Source of the DNA: Candolleomyces eurysporus | Lineage: Eukaryota > Basidiomycota > Agaricomycetes > Agaricales > Psathyrellaceae | Direction of reading: 5' to 3' | Length of the DNA stretch: 64,000 bases | Assembly (NCBI GenBank): GCA_027579435.1 | Contig: JANBPK010001038.1 | Location: forward strand, 62,001 to 126,000 | Shown here: in pieces, positions 1 through 11,785 of the stretch | Layout: every line of letters begins with the position of its first letter | Position numbering within the stretch: the stretch's first letter is position 1 | Notes under the pieces: generated by a model | Told to the model about the DNA's origin: nothing | Databases searched by the model: none | Seen by the model: only the letters and a program-made list of their open reading frames with translations | Program-made: the position numbers and the translations under genes

Positions 1-1
1 A

Positions 2-205
2 GGACACATCGATATGCGGACAGTTGCTGCTTTTACGTTCATGGGACTCCATGGCTTCGAGGTGGCCAGTGAATACGGATTCAGTCGGTCGATTGATGAC
101 GTGCTTAAAGATTGTGCTGGTATCACCCTTGGTGAAGATATGTGGAATTTGGCAGAAGATTTCATCGAGGATCGTCGTCGTACGATAGGGGCACTGCAGA
201 TCTGA
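2..205 (+). CDS. F-box/LRR-like protein, C-terminal end only (gene runs off the window)
   Basis: The frame is open from base 2 and stops at 203-205, so only the last ~67 residues are present. They match the C terminus of the complete paralogue at 30167-31193: both carry 'YGFSRS', 'DCAGIT', 'GEDMW' and 'LAEDFIE'. The paralogue starts with an F-box-like segment, so the role is probably substrate recognition in an SCF-type ubiquitin ligase; that is inferred from the family. The gene converges on the methyltransferase at 332-1279. The same F-box/methyltransferase arrangement recurs at 30.2-31.5 kb. The start and any introns lie outside the window. Confidence 0.75.
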   Translation, partial: GHIDMRTVAAFTFMGLHGFEVASEYGFSRSIDDVLKDCAGITLGEDMWNLAEDFIEDRRRTIGALQI

Positions 206-331
206 AGCACTCCTCCTTTTCGGAAAATTCGGATAGGACGGACCCAAGTCACAAGATATTTAGCACGTAGCAGAAACATCGAGATAATAATACAAAAGGG
301 CTCCAGACAGAGCACAAAGTTCTCGCAGCAC

Positions 332-1279
332 CTAATCCGCCTTGGGCTTAACCGCCTTGACAATAAACAAATTCGTATCCTGCGGGTCCTTCTCGACCTC
401 CTTGAAACTGACAACCTCCAACCCCACCCCAGTTAACAACTCCTTCATATCTTCCTCCGTGTACCCAAATCGAGTAACATGATGACGATGTTCCTCAGGA
501 ACTTCAGGAGGTGCTTCACCAGGCTTTAGGTATTGGTCAATGACGAGGAGTGCTCCTCCCGGTTTCAGGAAACCAATAAGGGCTGTAGTGATCTCGGCAG
601 GGAATTCGAAGTGGTGGTAAGCTGAAGAGCACTGTTTCAACGGGTCTAAGGTCAGAGAAACACAGACTATTTATAAGAAGAAAATGGAGCGGTACTCACA
701 AAGACGATATCAAACAACTTTCCAGGGAGAATGTCCTTGTCGGTAAGGATATTCGCAGTAATGGCATACGTCTCTTTCTCATCTGCACCCAACTCCTCTT
801 TGAAACGCTTGTTGCATAGTTCGACAACACCACTGCTGATGTCCATCCCAACTACGCTACGAACATAAGGGTAGACTTCTTTGGCTACGAGACCTATTAG
901 AAAAAGATCAATCATCTAAATTAGTATTGAGGCCAGCTTCAAGATATAGACTGACCAGTGCCGCATGCAAACTCGAGTACAGAGGTCGTTTCCTTGTTCA
1001 AAGTAGGGACAACTTCGCGGATCGCAACTCCGACCCTGTGAATATCGATAATCAATTAGCAGGCTCATTGACTGATTGTACGTATGATGGACAGTACCTT
1101 TGAGCACGCTCCCTAGCTCGAGGCCATTCGTCAAAAGTACTGGCATTTTCATCGAAATGCTGCTTGTTAGATTCCGTGATACCGAGGTGATGGCCATGAT
1201 GGCCATGCCCGTGTCCATGGGCATGGGCGTGAGCATGAGTATAATGGTGTTCGTGATGTTGGCCTTCGGTAGAGCTCAT
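332..1279 (-). CDS. SAM-dependent class I methyltransferase with His-rich N terminus
   Basis: I assemble four exons, complement(332..631, 700..893, 956..1035, 1098..1279), with GT-AG introns of 62-68 bp. Exon 1 starts at ATG 1277-1279 and encodes a run of His alternating with Ala or Gly at about residues 8-31. Exon 2 ends in 'LEFACGTG', the glycine-rich SAM-binding motif I. Exon 3 gives 'VVGMDIS' (motif II acidic residue) and ends 'FDIVF'; exon 4 begins 'CSSAYHHF' and continues through 'LKPGGALLVIDQY', typical post-I and motif III positions of small-molecule methyltransferases. The substrate cannot be told. The His-rich stretch could bind metal, but that is speculative. A broken copy of the last exon lies at about 31275-31517. 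Confidence 0.85.
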
Positions 1280-1795
1280 CGTAATATGACTGAGATCGAG
1301 GTGCTACAAGTTGTTGCTGAGATCTTGGTTGAAGGAGCTGTTTGTCTTAGAAGCATGGTCGCGGTCCGCTTTATATACTGATACCCCGAATTATCCGAAT
1401 TTGACATGGTACGTCAAGATCAACCTTCGCAGCCATCATATCACCCGTTTGACCGGTTCGAAGGCTGCTTTACTGCGTATTCTCCTAGATTCTCCTCTCG
1501 AAACGTACTCCTGAGGACCTCCACAGTTGGAATGTTGTAACCAGGTCACGATTTTTGCTGCAAAAGGCACGAACTATGTTTCGTGTTAGTAAGCCTCTTC
1601 AGAGCGATCGAATTCGCAGTCGGCTGCCAAGCGGAAGAATTAATAACAGGACAACGGTCACTGGCTGGTGCTTTACGGCTTAGACGCTCAGTGCGCCAAA
1701 TGGTACTAATCAAGGTTCTCGACGAGTCAAAGTTCATGAAAAAACATGTGTTTACTCGGGACCCCATTCATTAACTTTCAATCAAACGAAAGGAG
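1280..1795. other. Intergenic, methyltransferase 5' flank and glyoxalase-like 3' flank
   Basis: No convincing coding frame. Short frames on both strands start at non-ATG codons and lack recognisable motifs. The part next to 1279 should hold the methyltransferase promoter; 'tttatata' at about 1371 is a possible TATA element. Confidence 0.4.
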
Positions 1796-2935
1796 TCATA
1801 ACTGCGCAGCGGGAACGAACCTGATCCTACCTGGCGGCGTCCTCCCCTCTTCTGGATAACCCCCAAGGTTCTCAACATAGAACGCCACCTCAAATATCCC
1901 AATTCCACCTCCATTCTGCAGGCTATCTGCATTGTCCGGGCGAGACCCGACGAACGACAACTGCTCCTCATTCGAAGGTACTTCGAGGATAAGTTGAGGA
2001 CGCTTGGTATCTTTGGCAAGAGGGAGGGCAGTATCCAAGTCCCAAACTGCCTTTTGAGTCTCTTGTCCAGGGGATATAGAAGGCTGAGACCCAATCACCG
2101 CAGTCAGCTGGTCTTTGGTCTCTTCGAAGCGAGGGTGGGAGACCAGCAGCTGAAGGTAAGCAAGCCCTTGAACGGTTGCCGGGTGCTCGGTATTCGACGG
2201 GGGTTCAGTCTGCACCTATTGATGCACGTTAGCACCACGATCTTCAGCAAACAGAAAGAAGGAGACTAACTCTAAGAATTCGTGGTGTCACGTCCCCACA
2301 AAAGAAAGGCAGCACCCCCAGGACATCCCTGCTCGCCGGGTTGGTAATCAACCACCTCAACAGTTGTCCGTCAGGTCTGACCCTGCCGCCTTTGGTCTCC
2401 TCCAGATACAATGCCTCTTCTCTCCCTTCTCGTCCCTGGTCTTCCCCTTCCCATCGCTTATTGATAGTATCGCTCACTCTCCTCCCAACTTCGCTCTCAT
2501 CATTCCCCAAAAACGCGTAGTCGATCCACCCAGGCGATTCCTTAGCCCACCGATGAGCTTCTCGTGCTGTGCGTTCAGCTGAGCCTGGCGGGTAGTATGA
2601 CACTGGGTGGGTGAACGAGATGAGCTCGATGTAGGTCCCTTCCTTAAGAACCTAAAATTGAATCTTCGCGTCAACGACATATTCATATCATATACAGCGT
2701 AGAACGAGAGAAGGGAACGTACGACGAGAGCGTTCGCCGTTAAACCGCCTGCATGAGTTCCTCCTCGTAGGACCCTGCACATTGCATGTCAATCTGGGTT
2801 GGTTCGGTATAGATGACGACCCGCGTACGTGAATCCCAACTTCCTGAACTCCTCAGAGACCTCCTCCACCGTCCCAGGAGGCGTGAGGTGGACGATATGG
2901 TCAATAGTCCGCGTGTTCACCGTCGCCGTTGACAT
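1796..2935 (-). CDS. Glyoxalase-like domain protein
   Basis: The start ATG is at 2933-2935 and the stop at 1796-1798. The protein opens 'MSTATVNTRTIDHIVHLTPP', which fits the first strand of a fungal glyoxalase-like (vicinal oxygen chelate) fold with the His of 'DHIVH'. After an intron comes 'GGTHAGGLTANALVV', then an exon with 'SYYPPGSAERTAREAHRWA' and 'GWIDYAFLGND', and a last exon with 'GLAYLQLLVSHPRF' that ends 'FVPAAQL'. These blocks match the layout of fungal Glyoxalase_3-type hypothetical proteins. No substrate can be assigned. Introns are about 55-90 bp with GT-AG ends; exact boundaries were not all fixed. Confidence 0.6.
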
Positions 2936-3344
2936 GGTTGGTCGGGTCTCGATTGATAGCTAGGAATCTATCTGTAGTGGGTGGAGGCTATCATTTATAG
3001 CTTTCGAGGGATTTATGGTTTTCGTCGCCATTATGAAGTCAGTGTTCGCAATCCTGGATTCTGGATGGCGATGGTTCTGAAGAAGCATGACGTTGAGTAA
3101 GCCTCAATGAGCAACGGATCAAAGTGGCTAGCCGTCCCTCCCGTCCACCGGCCAGTGCCAGGGAAGTATTGAAGAAAGCAACAATGCATAGATTAGATAT
3201 ATAGTACGGAAGGTACAACAGTGGGTATCACATTCGTCAATATTCATACAGATAGTTCAATTCTCCCTAGCACAGGGCACAGGGAACGATTCATAGTCCG
3301 TGTCGTCACAAGGTCCATACATTAGTCGAACGAGGTCGTCACAA
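2936..3344. other. Intergenic
   Basis: 5' flank of the glyoxalase-like gene and 3' flank of the M50B-like gene. No coding signal on either strand. Confidence 0.4.
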
Positions 3345-4775
3345 TCAAAGCAAACCTAGAGCACTCCCAAGCCCCATCGCAACAGCCCACACAAGCATAG
3401 CAGGTGTCGGAGACCCCAATGCCGCCAACGCTGCACTCGACTCCCGATTCGATCCAGGTACAGGCAAGAACCTGGCTGAATCGGCTTTTTGCTGTTCAGC
3501 GTTTTGCTTGAACGCAACGAGACCGACTAGGATTCCGAGTCCAAAGAATATGAAAGCCACGATGAGCCACACGAAACCCCAGACTCGGGAAGGGCAACAG
3601 CCGTAGCGGTCTGCGAAGACGGATGCGTCGGAGCTGTTGACTTTGCGCGCGAGAGTGTCGTCTAATCGCGGAAAGTAAGGATGAGAGCTAGTTCGATCCC
3701 GAATCGTGCTGAAAAGGACTCACCGACGACGTCCCAGAGGACGTACATGCATGACATGACACCGATGAACAAGACCTGTTTATCGTTTCGACAAAGGTTA
3801 GCAGTTCGAAGCCGAAAAAAGGACAGCAGATACTCACGAAGTACCGCAAAGCAATACTATCCGCTACGAACCAAAACATCACAATCAACCCCGACATTCC
3901 GAAGATCAGAAGCCAGGTTCTACAATAACACCGTTAGTGGCAATGACACAGTCGTTNAAAAAAGGTATGCTTACAGCCAATTCCGTCTTGCCCACCACAA
4001 GGTGAACAAGAAGAAGACAGCCATAACCAGAGAAGCAACTTTACTCGCGTTGGTATTGAAACCGCATGCGATCAAGCATGCTCCGATGAAGGAAGATCCG
4101 AGGTATCCAGCAGGAAGGGTCAAACAGGGTATTCCTCCTTTCATACGAGTCGAGCCTCCTTCGTCCGCTGTTAGAGGGGCACAGATGGAGCCTATCAGAC
4201 CAAGTTCGAGCACGATGAATNGGGGGGACATACGGTCCAGTTCGATAGAGTAAATTCTAGCGCAAGTGAGCAGGCCAACGAAGGCATGACTCATCTGTTG
4301 GAACGACGAGGACGGTTAAGGTTCAAGTTAAATATGGAGGAAGAGTAGAATAATCGTACTTCATGGAAGCCGACAGTCAACAACCTGGAATTTCCTGGTC
4401 AGTCTCCCTCTCTTGGCCCTGAGCAATCTAAAGCTGTCACTCACTTGAAAGGGTACACTTTGCGTGACAAGCAAATGGATCAGCATCCTTTCCGCTTGAA
4501 CGGGGAGAAACAACCCGATGCTCACGTATCCGATTCAAAATTGGTACATGCCTGGAATCGAACACCACGTAGAACCTTCAGCACCTCCCCTGAGAGCCAA
4601 GAAACCCACAAACTCACCAAAGGATAGCAATAGCAACAATATAGACCCCTGCAACGATCAGCGTATTCCTCTGCGTCTCGTTTGGCGTAACCTGCGTCTT
4701 GAAATCCCTCGCGAACAGGTACTTCGTCGAATCCTCCATCGATCCCGACGCCATCCGATTCTCGATATACGGCAT
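3345..4775 (-). CDS. Peptidase M50B-like membrane protein
   Basis: Starts at ATG 4773-4775 ('MPYIENRMASGS'), preceded in frame by two stops; ends TGA 3345-3347. The first membrane segment is 'NTLIVAGVYIVAIAIL'. Splicing the next exons gives 'WHVPILNRILYPFK' followed by 'LLTVGFHE' and 'MSHAF'. An intron splits the zinc motif, which reads H-E-M-S-H (HEXXH) once joined. Downstream come 'IYSIELDP', 'DEGGSTRM', 'GGIPCLTLPAGYLGSS', 'FNTNASKVASLV' and further hydrophobic exons to 'VAMGLGSALGLL'. This order is that of the fungal Peptidase_M50B family, predicted multi-pass intramembrane metallopeptidases of unknown substrate. The N at 4221 falls in an intron and the N at 3957 next to a splice region, so neither breaks the protein. 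Confidence 0.8.
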
Positions 4776-5510
4776 CCTTTTCGTGAACTTCTGGCTCTGC
4801 CGTCGACGTTGGTCTCTTCACTAGGTCGTTGGTCTTCTTGCAAGGCAATCCTTCGTTAGTTCGTGTGATTGTTGTAGGTTGCACAGGAGGTCGTAGCCAG
4901 ACGTCCTGTGATATAGATGGTGGTGGTTCGAGGTAAAGCTGCAAGCCAAGGCCAAGAGAGTGGCCCGATACTGGGCGACCGAGTGAGAAGGCAATTACTT
5001 GCCGCTTCCGAACACTGGTTCGCGGTTGCCGAGCCGCAACCAACGGAACCCAAGGGTATCGGCGTCTGTAGGCCGAAAATTTCCTAATCGAGACGGGTCT
5101 CGACCGCCGCCAAACCACACGGCCACAGAGGCACTGCAGCTTTTTTCATTGTCGTTTCGAAGGGCTTTGGTCGCTGAAGAAGGACAGCAGGGGGCATTGG
5201 AGGGAGACATATGCAATCAACAGGGAAGAATGGCTAATTTGGATTCAGGCGCCTTTTATATGGTCGATGACATCATTCGGTGACCTCAGAGAACTGATTA
5301 TCGGGCATTACTCCAACCACGGTGCGTTCATTGTGCTTGGTAGGCAGTACTACAAATGAATCGATGTAAAATAGTGTAGGACGCATGCCTTGGTATGCAT
5401 GGAACTTGGCAGAGTCCGTATGTTCTACGTATCTGATTTCTGGGCACTAGAGTATAGGTTGAGCGTTAGAGGTGGCAAAATATCAACGACAGCGAAAGGG
5501 CCCTTCGTAC
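4776..5510. other. Intergenic; contains the left end of a tandem repeat
   Basis: M50B-like gene 5' flank on the left and F-box/LRR gene 3' flank on the right. Bases about 5030-5300 closely match 6895-7140, including 'gaagggctttggtcgctgaaga' and 'ttttatatggtcgatgac'. This shows that the F-box duplication unit includes sequence downstream of the gene. Both copies of the open frames here are interrupted, so I do not call a gene. Confidence 0.5.
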
Positions 5511-6551
5511 CTATAACGCTATTCGACGACGACGCTCCTCGATCATGCTTTCCGCCAAAGCCCAAAAGTCTTTCCCGTCCGGGATACCAGCGCGATCTCG
5601 AAGCACGTCTTCCTTCGACCGCTCGAAGGCATACTTGCCCACTGGTTGACTTCCCATGGAACCAATAACAACCCGCATATCGACGCGCCCTTCGTATATG
5701 GCCTTGATGTCATCAAGGAATTGGGACTTTTCGGAAAAGTACCAAGGTTTGGAAATCCAGAAAATGAACACGCGAAGGGATTCTGGACCGAGGGAGACGA
5801 TCGTTCCGACCCATTTGGAGAACATTCCCTCCAGTACAAATGCTGGACCAAGGGACAGGTGTGTTAAATTTTTGAGTTTCCTAAGCGTATCCAGTTTCAC
5901 CTCGTCTTTGGGGCTCCCAACCTTTTGGCACCATACTAAGTTGAGGTGTGTCACGTTTCGAAAGATTGGATGCGAGAATTTAATCTGATCTTCAGGGAAC
6001 AGGCTCGTCATGATGGAGAGGTGGCGGGGGGAAATGGAAGACGACATCAGAAAATCGTGGAGGTTGTTTAGTGTCGATACCTTCCACGGGATGTCACGAG
6101 AGAAGCCCCGCAAAACTAACCATTCGACATTGGGGCATGCTTGGAGAACGGCTAGCGTTTTCATCAAACTTCGAGTCGATTCTTTGCTGCTGAGAGTGAT
6201 GGAGAGCGATTTAACGTGCAAGGTAAAGAACTCAGGGGGTCGCCGTGACGAGTTGGTTTTGGAGTTTTGAACAAGATCGTAAAATCTGGATAGATGCCTC
6301 TCCTTCCTGATCATGATTGTACGGTAAAGTACTGGTTCGACCCTTTGGTCCGATCACTCAGTATAGTGACTGTTGCATCGAGAGTTATAGATATACAAGA
6401 CACACCATAGATTTACCTCCTTTGAAACGAGAGCGCAACAGCGCCCGGATTCCGCATCCAGCTCAGCAGTGGTTTGAAAAATCAGCCTTCCAACATCTTC
6501 AGGCAAATCAGCAAAGGGACTGCGAAAAATATGAAGAACGGCTGTGTCCAT
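5511..6551 (-). CDS. F-box/LRR-like protein, tandem copy 1
   Basis: Two exons. Exon 1 (6406-6551) starts at ATG 6549-6551 and holds an F-box-like helix set 'LPEDVGRLIFQTTAELD' and 'CALVSKEVNLW'. The 63-bp intron 6343-6405 has GTGTGT..AAAG ends. Exon 2 continues 'VEPVLYRTIMIRK', then several leucine-rich turns such as 'LHVKSLSIT', 'NVEWLVLRGF' and 'NLTHLSLGP', and ends 'MIEERRRRIAL'. Total is about 325 residues. Proteins of this type are expanded in agaricomycetes and probably recruit substrates to SCF ubiquitin ligases; that role is inferred. Its closest relative is the next gene at 7170-8383. Confidence 0.8.
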
Positions 6552-7169
6552 GATATGCTCACGCCGAGAGTAAATGGGTGAGAGTGAGAGAAGAAACTGC
6601 TATCGACCATCGATCAGACCCCAACTCGTGTCATATGACCCGGCGCTCCGTTAGGCGCTCGACAAAACGGAACACCGACACAATCGAGCCTATGAGAGTC
6701 AATAGCCATCGATTTCGATTTCAATGCTACATATATTTGACTGATATTGAGATGGAAAAAGTTCAACAGCTATCTACATATATCCGACGCGCTCGCAAAT
6801 CGATCAAGTTCAATCCAGCAAAACGGCCTCCTTGCTAGCCTCGGTTAAAATTACTTCGTTTGCTCCCGCGCTGACAGGAACCAAGAGTGTCGGTGTCATG
6901 TGGGCCGAGCATTTCCTAAGCGAGAGAGGTCTCCACCGCCGCCACAACACACGGCCAGAGGCACTGCGGCTTCATCAATTTCATTGTCGATTCGAAGGGC
7001 TTTGGTCGCTGAAGAAAGGCAGCAGGGGGGGGATCGGAGGGAGAAATATGCAATTAAGAGGGAGGAATGGCTAATTTAGGATTCAGGCACCTTTTATATG
7101 GTCGATGACCTCACAATCGATTCGGGGACCTCAGAGAATTGATCATCGGATAGAACAATTACGGTGCAT
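6552..7169. other. Intergenic, inside tandem repeat
   Basis: 5' flank of F-box copy 1 and 3' flank of F-box copy 2. Bases 6720-6860 match about 8560-8700, and 6895-7140 match 5030-5300. No gene is supported. Confidence 0.45.
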
Positions 7170-8383
7170 TCATTGCACCTGGTAGGCAGTACTACAAACG
7201 AACGGATGAAGATGTAGTAGGAGCGCCTTGGTGTGCATGGAACTTGGCAGATTTTCGTACACTCTATGTATCCGTTTTCTGCCAAAGTATGAGCTGAGTT
7301 CTAGAAATGGCAAAATATCAACGACGGCGGAAAGGGGCCTTCGTACCTGTAAAGAAATTCGACGGCGACGCTCCTCGATCATGTCTTCCGCTAAAGCCCA
7401 AAAGTCTTTCCCATCCGCGATACCAGCGCAATCTCGATGCGCGTCTTCCTGTGACCGCTTGAAGGCGTACTTGCCCACTGGTTGGCCTCCCATGGAACCA
7501 ACAGCAACCCGCGTATCGACGCCTCCCTCGTATATGGCCCTGATGTCTTCAAAGCCCGGGGATGTTTGAGAAAAGGAATAAGGGAAAGAAAACCAGATAA
7601 TGAACACGCGAAGGAATTCTGGTCCAAGGGAGATGATGGTTCCAACCCATTTAGAGAACCCATCATATAGTACAAAGCCTGGATAAACGGACAGGTGTGT
7701 TAGATTCTTAAGGTTCCCAAGCGTATGCCATTTCACTTCGTCTTTGGGGCTCCCATCCGTTTGGCACCATACCAAGTTGAGGTGTGTCACGTTCTGAAAG
7801 ATTGGATGCGAGAATTTAATCTGATCTTCAGGGAACAGGCTCGCCATGATGGAGAGGTGGCGAGGGTAAATGGAAGACGACATCAGAAAAGCATGGAGGT
7901 TGTTCACTGCCGGCACCTCCCACGGGATGTTTCGAGAGAAGCCCCGCAAAACTAACCATTCGACATTGGGGCATGCTTGGAGAACGGCTAGCGCTTCCAC
8001 CACGCTATGAGTTGAATCGTAGATGCCGATAGTAATAGAGAGTGATTTAACGTGCAAAGAGAAGAACTCTGGGGGCCTTCTTGACGAATCGGTTTTGGAC
8101 CTTTGAATGAGATAGTAAAAATTGGAGAGACGCCTCCCGTTCCCGATCATGATCGTCCGGTAAAGTACTGGTTCGACCCTTTAGTTTGATTACTCAGTAT
8201 AATAGCTTTTGCATCGAGACTTATGTATGGTGCACACCATAAATTTATCCCCTTCGAAACGAGAGCGCAAGAGCGCCCGGATTCCGCATCCAGTTCAGCA
8301 GTGGTTCGAAAAATCTGCCTTCCGACATCTTCAGGCAAATTAGCGAAGGGACCGCAGAAATCATGAGGAACGGCAGAGTCCAT
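7170..8383 (-). CDS. F-box/LRR-like protein, tandem copy 2 with C-terminal extension
   Basis: Exon 1 starts at ATG 8381-8383 with 'LPEDVGRQIFRTTAELD' and ends at '..INLW'. The intron has GTGTGC..AAAG ends, and exon 2 resumes 'VEPVLYRTIMIGN'. It is collinear with the 5511-6551 gene. At the point where copy 1 stops (TAG followed by gtacga), copy 2 has CAG before the same bases, so its frame runs about 60 residues further to 7170-7172. That CAG|gtacga could also act as a splice donor, so the true C terminus is uncertain. Probable SCF substrate adaptor by family. Confidence 0.78.
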
Positions 8384-9704
8384 GACGTGCTCAGGCCGAG
8401 AGTAAATGGGTGGGGGTGAGAGAAGAGCCTGCTATCGATCATCAATCAGATCCCAACTTGTGTCATATGACCCGGCGCTACGTTAGCGTTAGTAGGCGCT
8501 CGGGACACCAACACCAATTGAACTTTTGAGAACCAATGGCCATTAATTTCAGGTTTCAATGCTTCATATATTTGACTGATATTGAGATAGACAAAATTCA
8601 ACAGCTATCGACATATATACGACGCGTTCGCAAATCGATCAAGTCCGATGAAGGTTGTATACGGTCCCTCTTCAATCCAGCGGAACAGCCTCCTCGCTAG
8701 CGGTCAAATCCACTTCGTTTGTTCGCACATAAATTGCTTCGATATATCTATACACACCCTCGGGTAATGGGTGCTGAACTCCTTGGCTAAGATGAATGTG
8801 AGGGTCAGCACCCAATGGTTTCGAGGCCGAGAGGAGTAGAGATCAGCTTTAGGAACAAACTGACCAACGGTGATCGATATACGACCCGAGACAATCATCG
8901 TCCTCAGAATGTAGTCAGATGTTAAAATGCATGCACCAAGGCCAAGGTGTGGCATTAGGGTCAACTCGTTCTTGTTCAGCCGTCTGGGTCCTCGCCCAGC
9001 CGAGGTCATCCAACGGTGCGCAGCAACGGAGGTTCTCTCTGGGTTTCCTGTGAGAGCGGCACTTCTGGATCTATTTCACTTCAGGGTTAGAAAGCGAGTC
9101 TAACAGCAACTCGAAGCAAATGCACTTACCACTTTTTTTACCTGAGTGCCATCCGTGCCAGCTCCTCTTCACCATCGTCTCTCAGAGAGTCATAGCACTG
9201 ACAGAGGCACTCCAGGTATGGTTGCAATCCTTCCGTATCTTCCACTCTCACCACTCCAGTATACTCAATCGCTTCAAGCATGCACACCGTGTGCGAATGA
9301 GCGACGTCGTCGAATCTCGCTCGAAAGTTAAACCACCCGGCCTATCCGATGGCCCTCAGGATGTATAGCTCCTTTTCGTCATATAGCCCGATCGTTGGGC
9401 ATGTCATGTCCTTGTCAAGCCCTAATCCCCTGGGGAGAATGCTGACGGCAGGTACCTCCAGCTGTACGTGAAAAAGAATGTCCTCAAACGCTCCATACTA
9501 TGGGCGTTGGGATTTACCTCACCCTCCCGGCTCAGGCTATTCAGAGTTATGAGGATGATCGGACAAGTCGTGGTTTGAGAATCATAGATACAGCATGTGG
9601 AGAGCCCTTCTAACACCCTGGCTAAAGATCTGTCGTCAGCAAGTGTAAAATTAAGAGTGTGTCCGACTCACATATAAGGGACGTTTATCAAGCTCGAATG
9701 CGCA
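8384..9704 (-). other. Region with exon-like blocks, gene not resolved
   Basis: On the minus strand several open blocks follow each other: about 9610-9430 ('RVLEGLSTCCIYDSQ', 'ILITLNSLSREG'), 9410-9370 ('DMTCPTIGLYDEKELYILRAI'), 9340-9130 ('DDVAHSHTVCMLEAIEYTG', 'LQPYLECLCQCYDSL') and 9060-8704 ('LGLGACILTSDYILR', 'NHWVLTLTFILAKEF'). Plausible introns with AG acceptors separate them. They could be the 3' part of the F-box gene at 9705-11373 before its present stop arose, or a separate degraded gene. I do not recognise the family. Confidence 0.35.
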
Positions 9705-11373
9705 CTAGTCTAGCAGCAACCTTCCCCGAACAAAATCGGCGACATGCACGCCATTGTAGCCATCTTCATGGTCAATATCACAGTAATAAGCCATTCGGCA
9801 CGATGAGGGACAAACCGACATAGAAAAGAATGTATGACCATCTGGGTATGGGGCAAGGGATATTTTGTGGCACTTGCCAGCATCACTGGGCTCCATGGAT
9901 GAATAGACCAAGTAGGGGCCTTCGTCAAGGGTAAGGTGTACAGGGGACAAGATTGTAAGATGGCTCGACGATATTACGGGCGCCTTGAATCCATCTAAGA
10001 ATCGCCTTGCGTTCTGCTGGGCGAAGGAGAATTGCGAAAGGAATGTGATAGATGAAGTTGACGGGTCGCAAGGTGCGAAGTCAAGCTTGTATCTGCGCAC
10101 TTGAACGCAATGTTTTTCTTCTGTAACACCCATAGCAGGCCCAATAATGTCAAAGACCAGCGGCGATGCGCGGGAATACCATTTAGAAGGAGGATTGATT
10201 AAATGGCGGCATACGGTCAGGAGGAATTCTATATCGGCGCCAAGTTCAATGCGGAAATCGGGTGGAAGAGTAACCTCTTCTGGCCTTGGCTCGAGAATAA
10301 GGTTACTATGCATCGGGTCAAGACTTGGCATTTTCCAGCCTACGAGACTTGATGCTGTGAAAGCTACCACAAAGTCCCCAACCGTGATGAGCTGCGAGAA
10401 GGCACGTCAGAAGGGATCCTATATACGAGCAACGGTCGTCCAACCCACCTGGATAATACGCTCACCACACGTCCACCCTTTGAGCAGACTTCTGGTAAAA
10501 TCCCAGGCAAATACGAGGACGTGATTTACCACGAAGAACAGATGGTCCCCCGTGATCCAATACATCGCGAAATCATGAAACTCCATGACCTGGAAAGAGA
10601 ATTCGGCCAGCAATCTAATGGTGGTGGCCTCAGGAAGTGGGCCAACTTCGTATAGGTGAAGGCTAGATGCGGTAAGAGAGGACAAATATTATATTCGGCG
10701 GGTGGAAGGGTGAACGGAGCCACTCACCTGGCGATGGCTGATTCCCTGTGAGTCAGGACAACGAACCTCAAAAATTTAGACTTGAATTGAGCCGCTGAGA
10801 AGGTAATGACCGAGCCAAAATGCTGAGTACCAAGGACCACGGGATGGGCCTTCATGCGGTGAGTTGGGTCTGGCATCCCGAGGTCCCAGAGGGTGACATC
10901 GGCTTGTGACATGCCAAAGAGATACCGACCCCCAGGGACAAGCCACACACGTTCGATATCCCGGTTGAGATAGTCCGGGATTTTTTCTCTTTCAAGGACT
11001 TCAGTAGAAACAGGATGGAGGACGTGGTTTGCGGTATTTGCCACTTTAGACAGCATGTTGTGCCACAACGTCGGTCCTAAAGCTGCTCGACGTAGCTCTG
11101 ACACGTCCATCGATTCGATCGGCTCATAGGATGGCTCAAAAAGCTCGTTCTTGTAGATAACTAAGCGAAGAGCCGTTTCCCATATCTCTCTTTGGGATAA
11201 GAGTTCGTGGAACGTCTTACAAGTCTATTATGCAGGAGAGATTAGCCGCACTTTCATACGATCAAACAGCCTCTCACCTGGCCCAAAGAGAGAAGATCAG
11301 GAGGCTCTATATCCAGGAATATTTGAAGATATAGTTCAAGAGGTAAATCTAAGAATTTGCTTGTAGGGATCAT
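9705..11373 (-). CDS. F-box domain protein, left copy of tandem pair
   Basis: Starts at ATG 11371-11373. Exon 1 encodes a clear F-box beginning 'SKFLDLPLELYLQIFLDI' and 'PPDLLSLGQ'; exon 2 resumes 'TCKTFHELLSQREIWETAL'. The long C-terminal part includes 'ERVWLVPGGRYLFGMSQADV' and 'VTLWDLG', which look like beta-propeller (WD40-type) strands. It ends 'VRGRLLLD' at TAG 9705-9707. Family role: SCF ubiquitin ligase substrate adaptor (inferred). It is collinear with 12709-14395, but the last residues differ, so at least one of the two C termini is secondarily altered. Confidence 0.8.
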
Positions 11374-11785
11374 TATCGTTGCGATGGTGGTGGTTCGAAA
11401 TAAATACCTACAACCCGGGGCGTCCCAAATCATTCAGACCGTGGGAAATATATGCGCTTGAGCCGAAACGTTGCCGAAGCCATAACAGAGGACAGAGGAC
11501 AGGAGGATCTCAGTAGGACCGCTCTCGAGGCACTGTTTTTATGCAGCTTTCGTGCTGTCGGGAGCTGGGTGTTAGAGTCACGAAGAAACCCAGTCCAATA
11601 TATATACAGAATAAACACATATCTTTACCATCCAAAACAAGGCTACATGCCTGGTATCTACTGCGGTATCACAGGAGGTAAGGTAGTATGAGTGACTCCG
11701 TCCTTCTTTTTGTCTATAACCAGCCCGGCTCGGACTATCTATTTCAAAGAAAACTTTGATGGTCAATTGGAATTCGGTAAAAGAA

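Larger units (their letters stand above)
5030..8700. repeat. Tandem duplication of about 1.86 kb (F-box/LRR gene plus flanks)
   Basis: Copy 1 spans about 5030-6840 and copy 2 about 6895-8700. Coding, intron and flanking bases all align, with scattered substitutions and small indels. The right edge is marked by the shared string near 6835 ('cctccttgctagc') and 8690 ('cctcctcgctagc'). Edges are by eye and good to about 30 bp. Confidence 0.75.

Noticed and set aside
1100..1381. Plus-strand Met-rich frame opposite the methyltransferase first exon
   Set aside because: The Met run is the complement of the CAT-rich His codons of the real exon.
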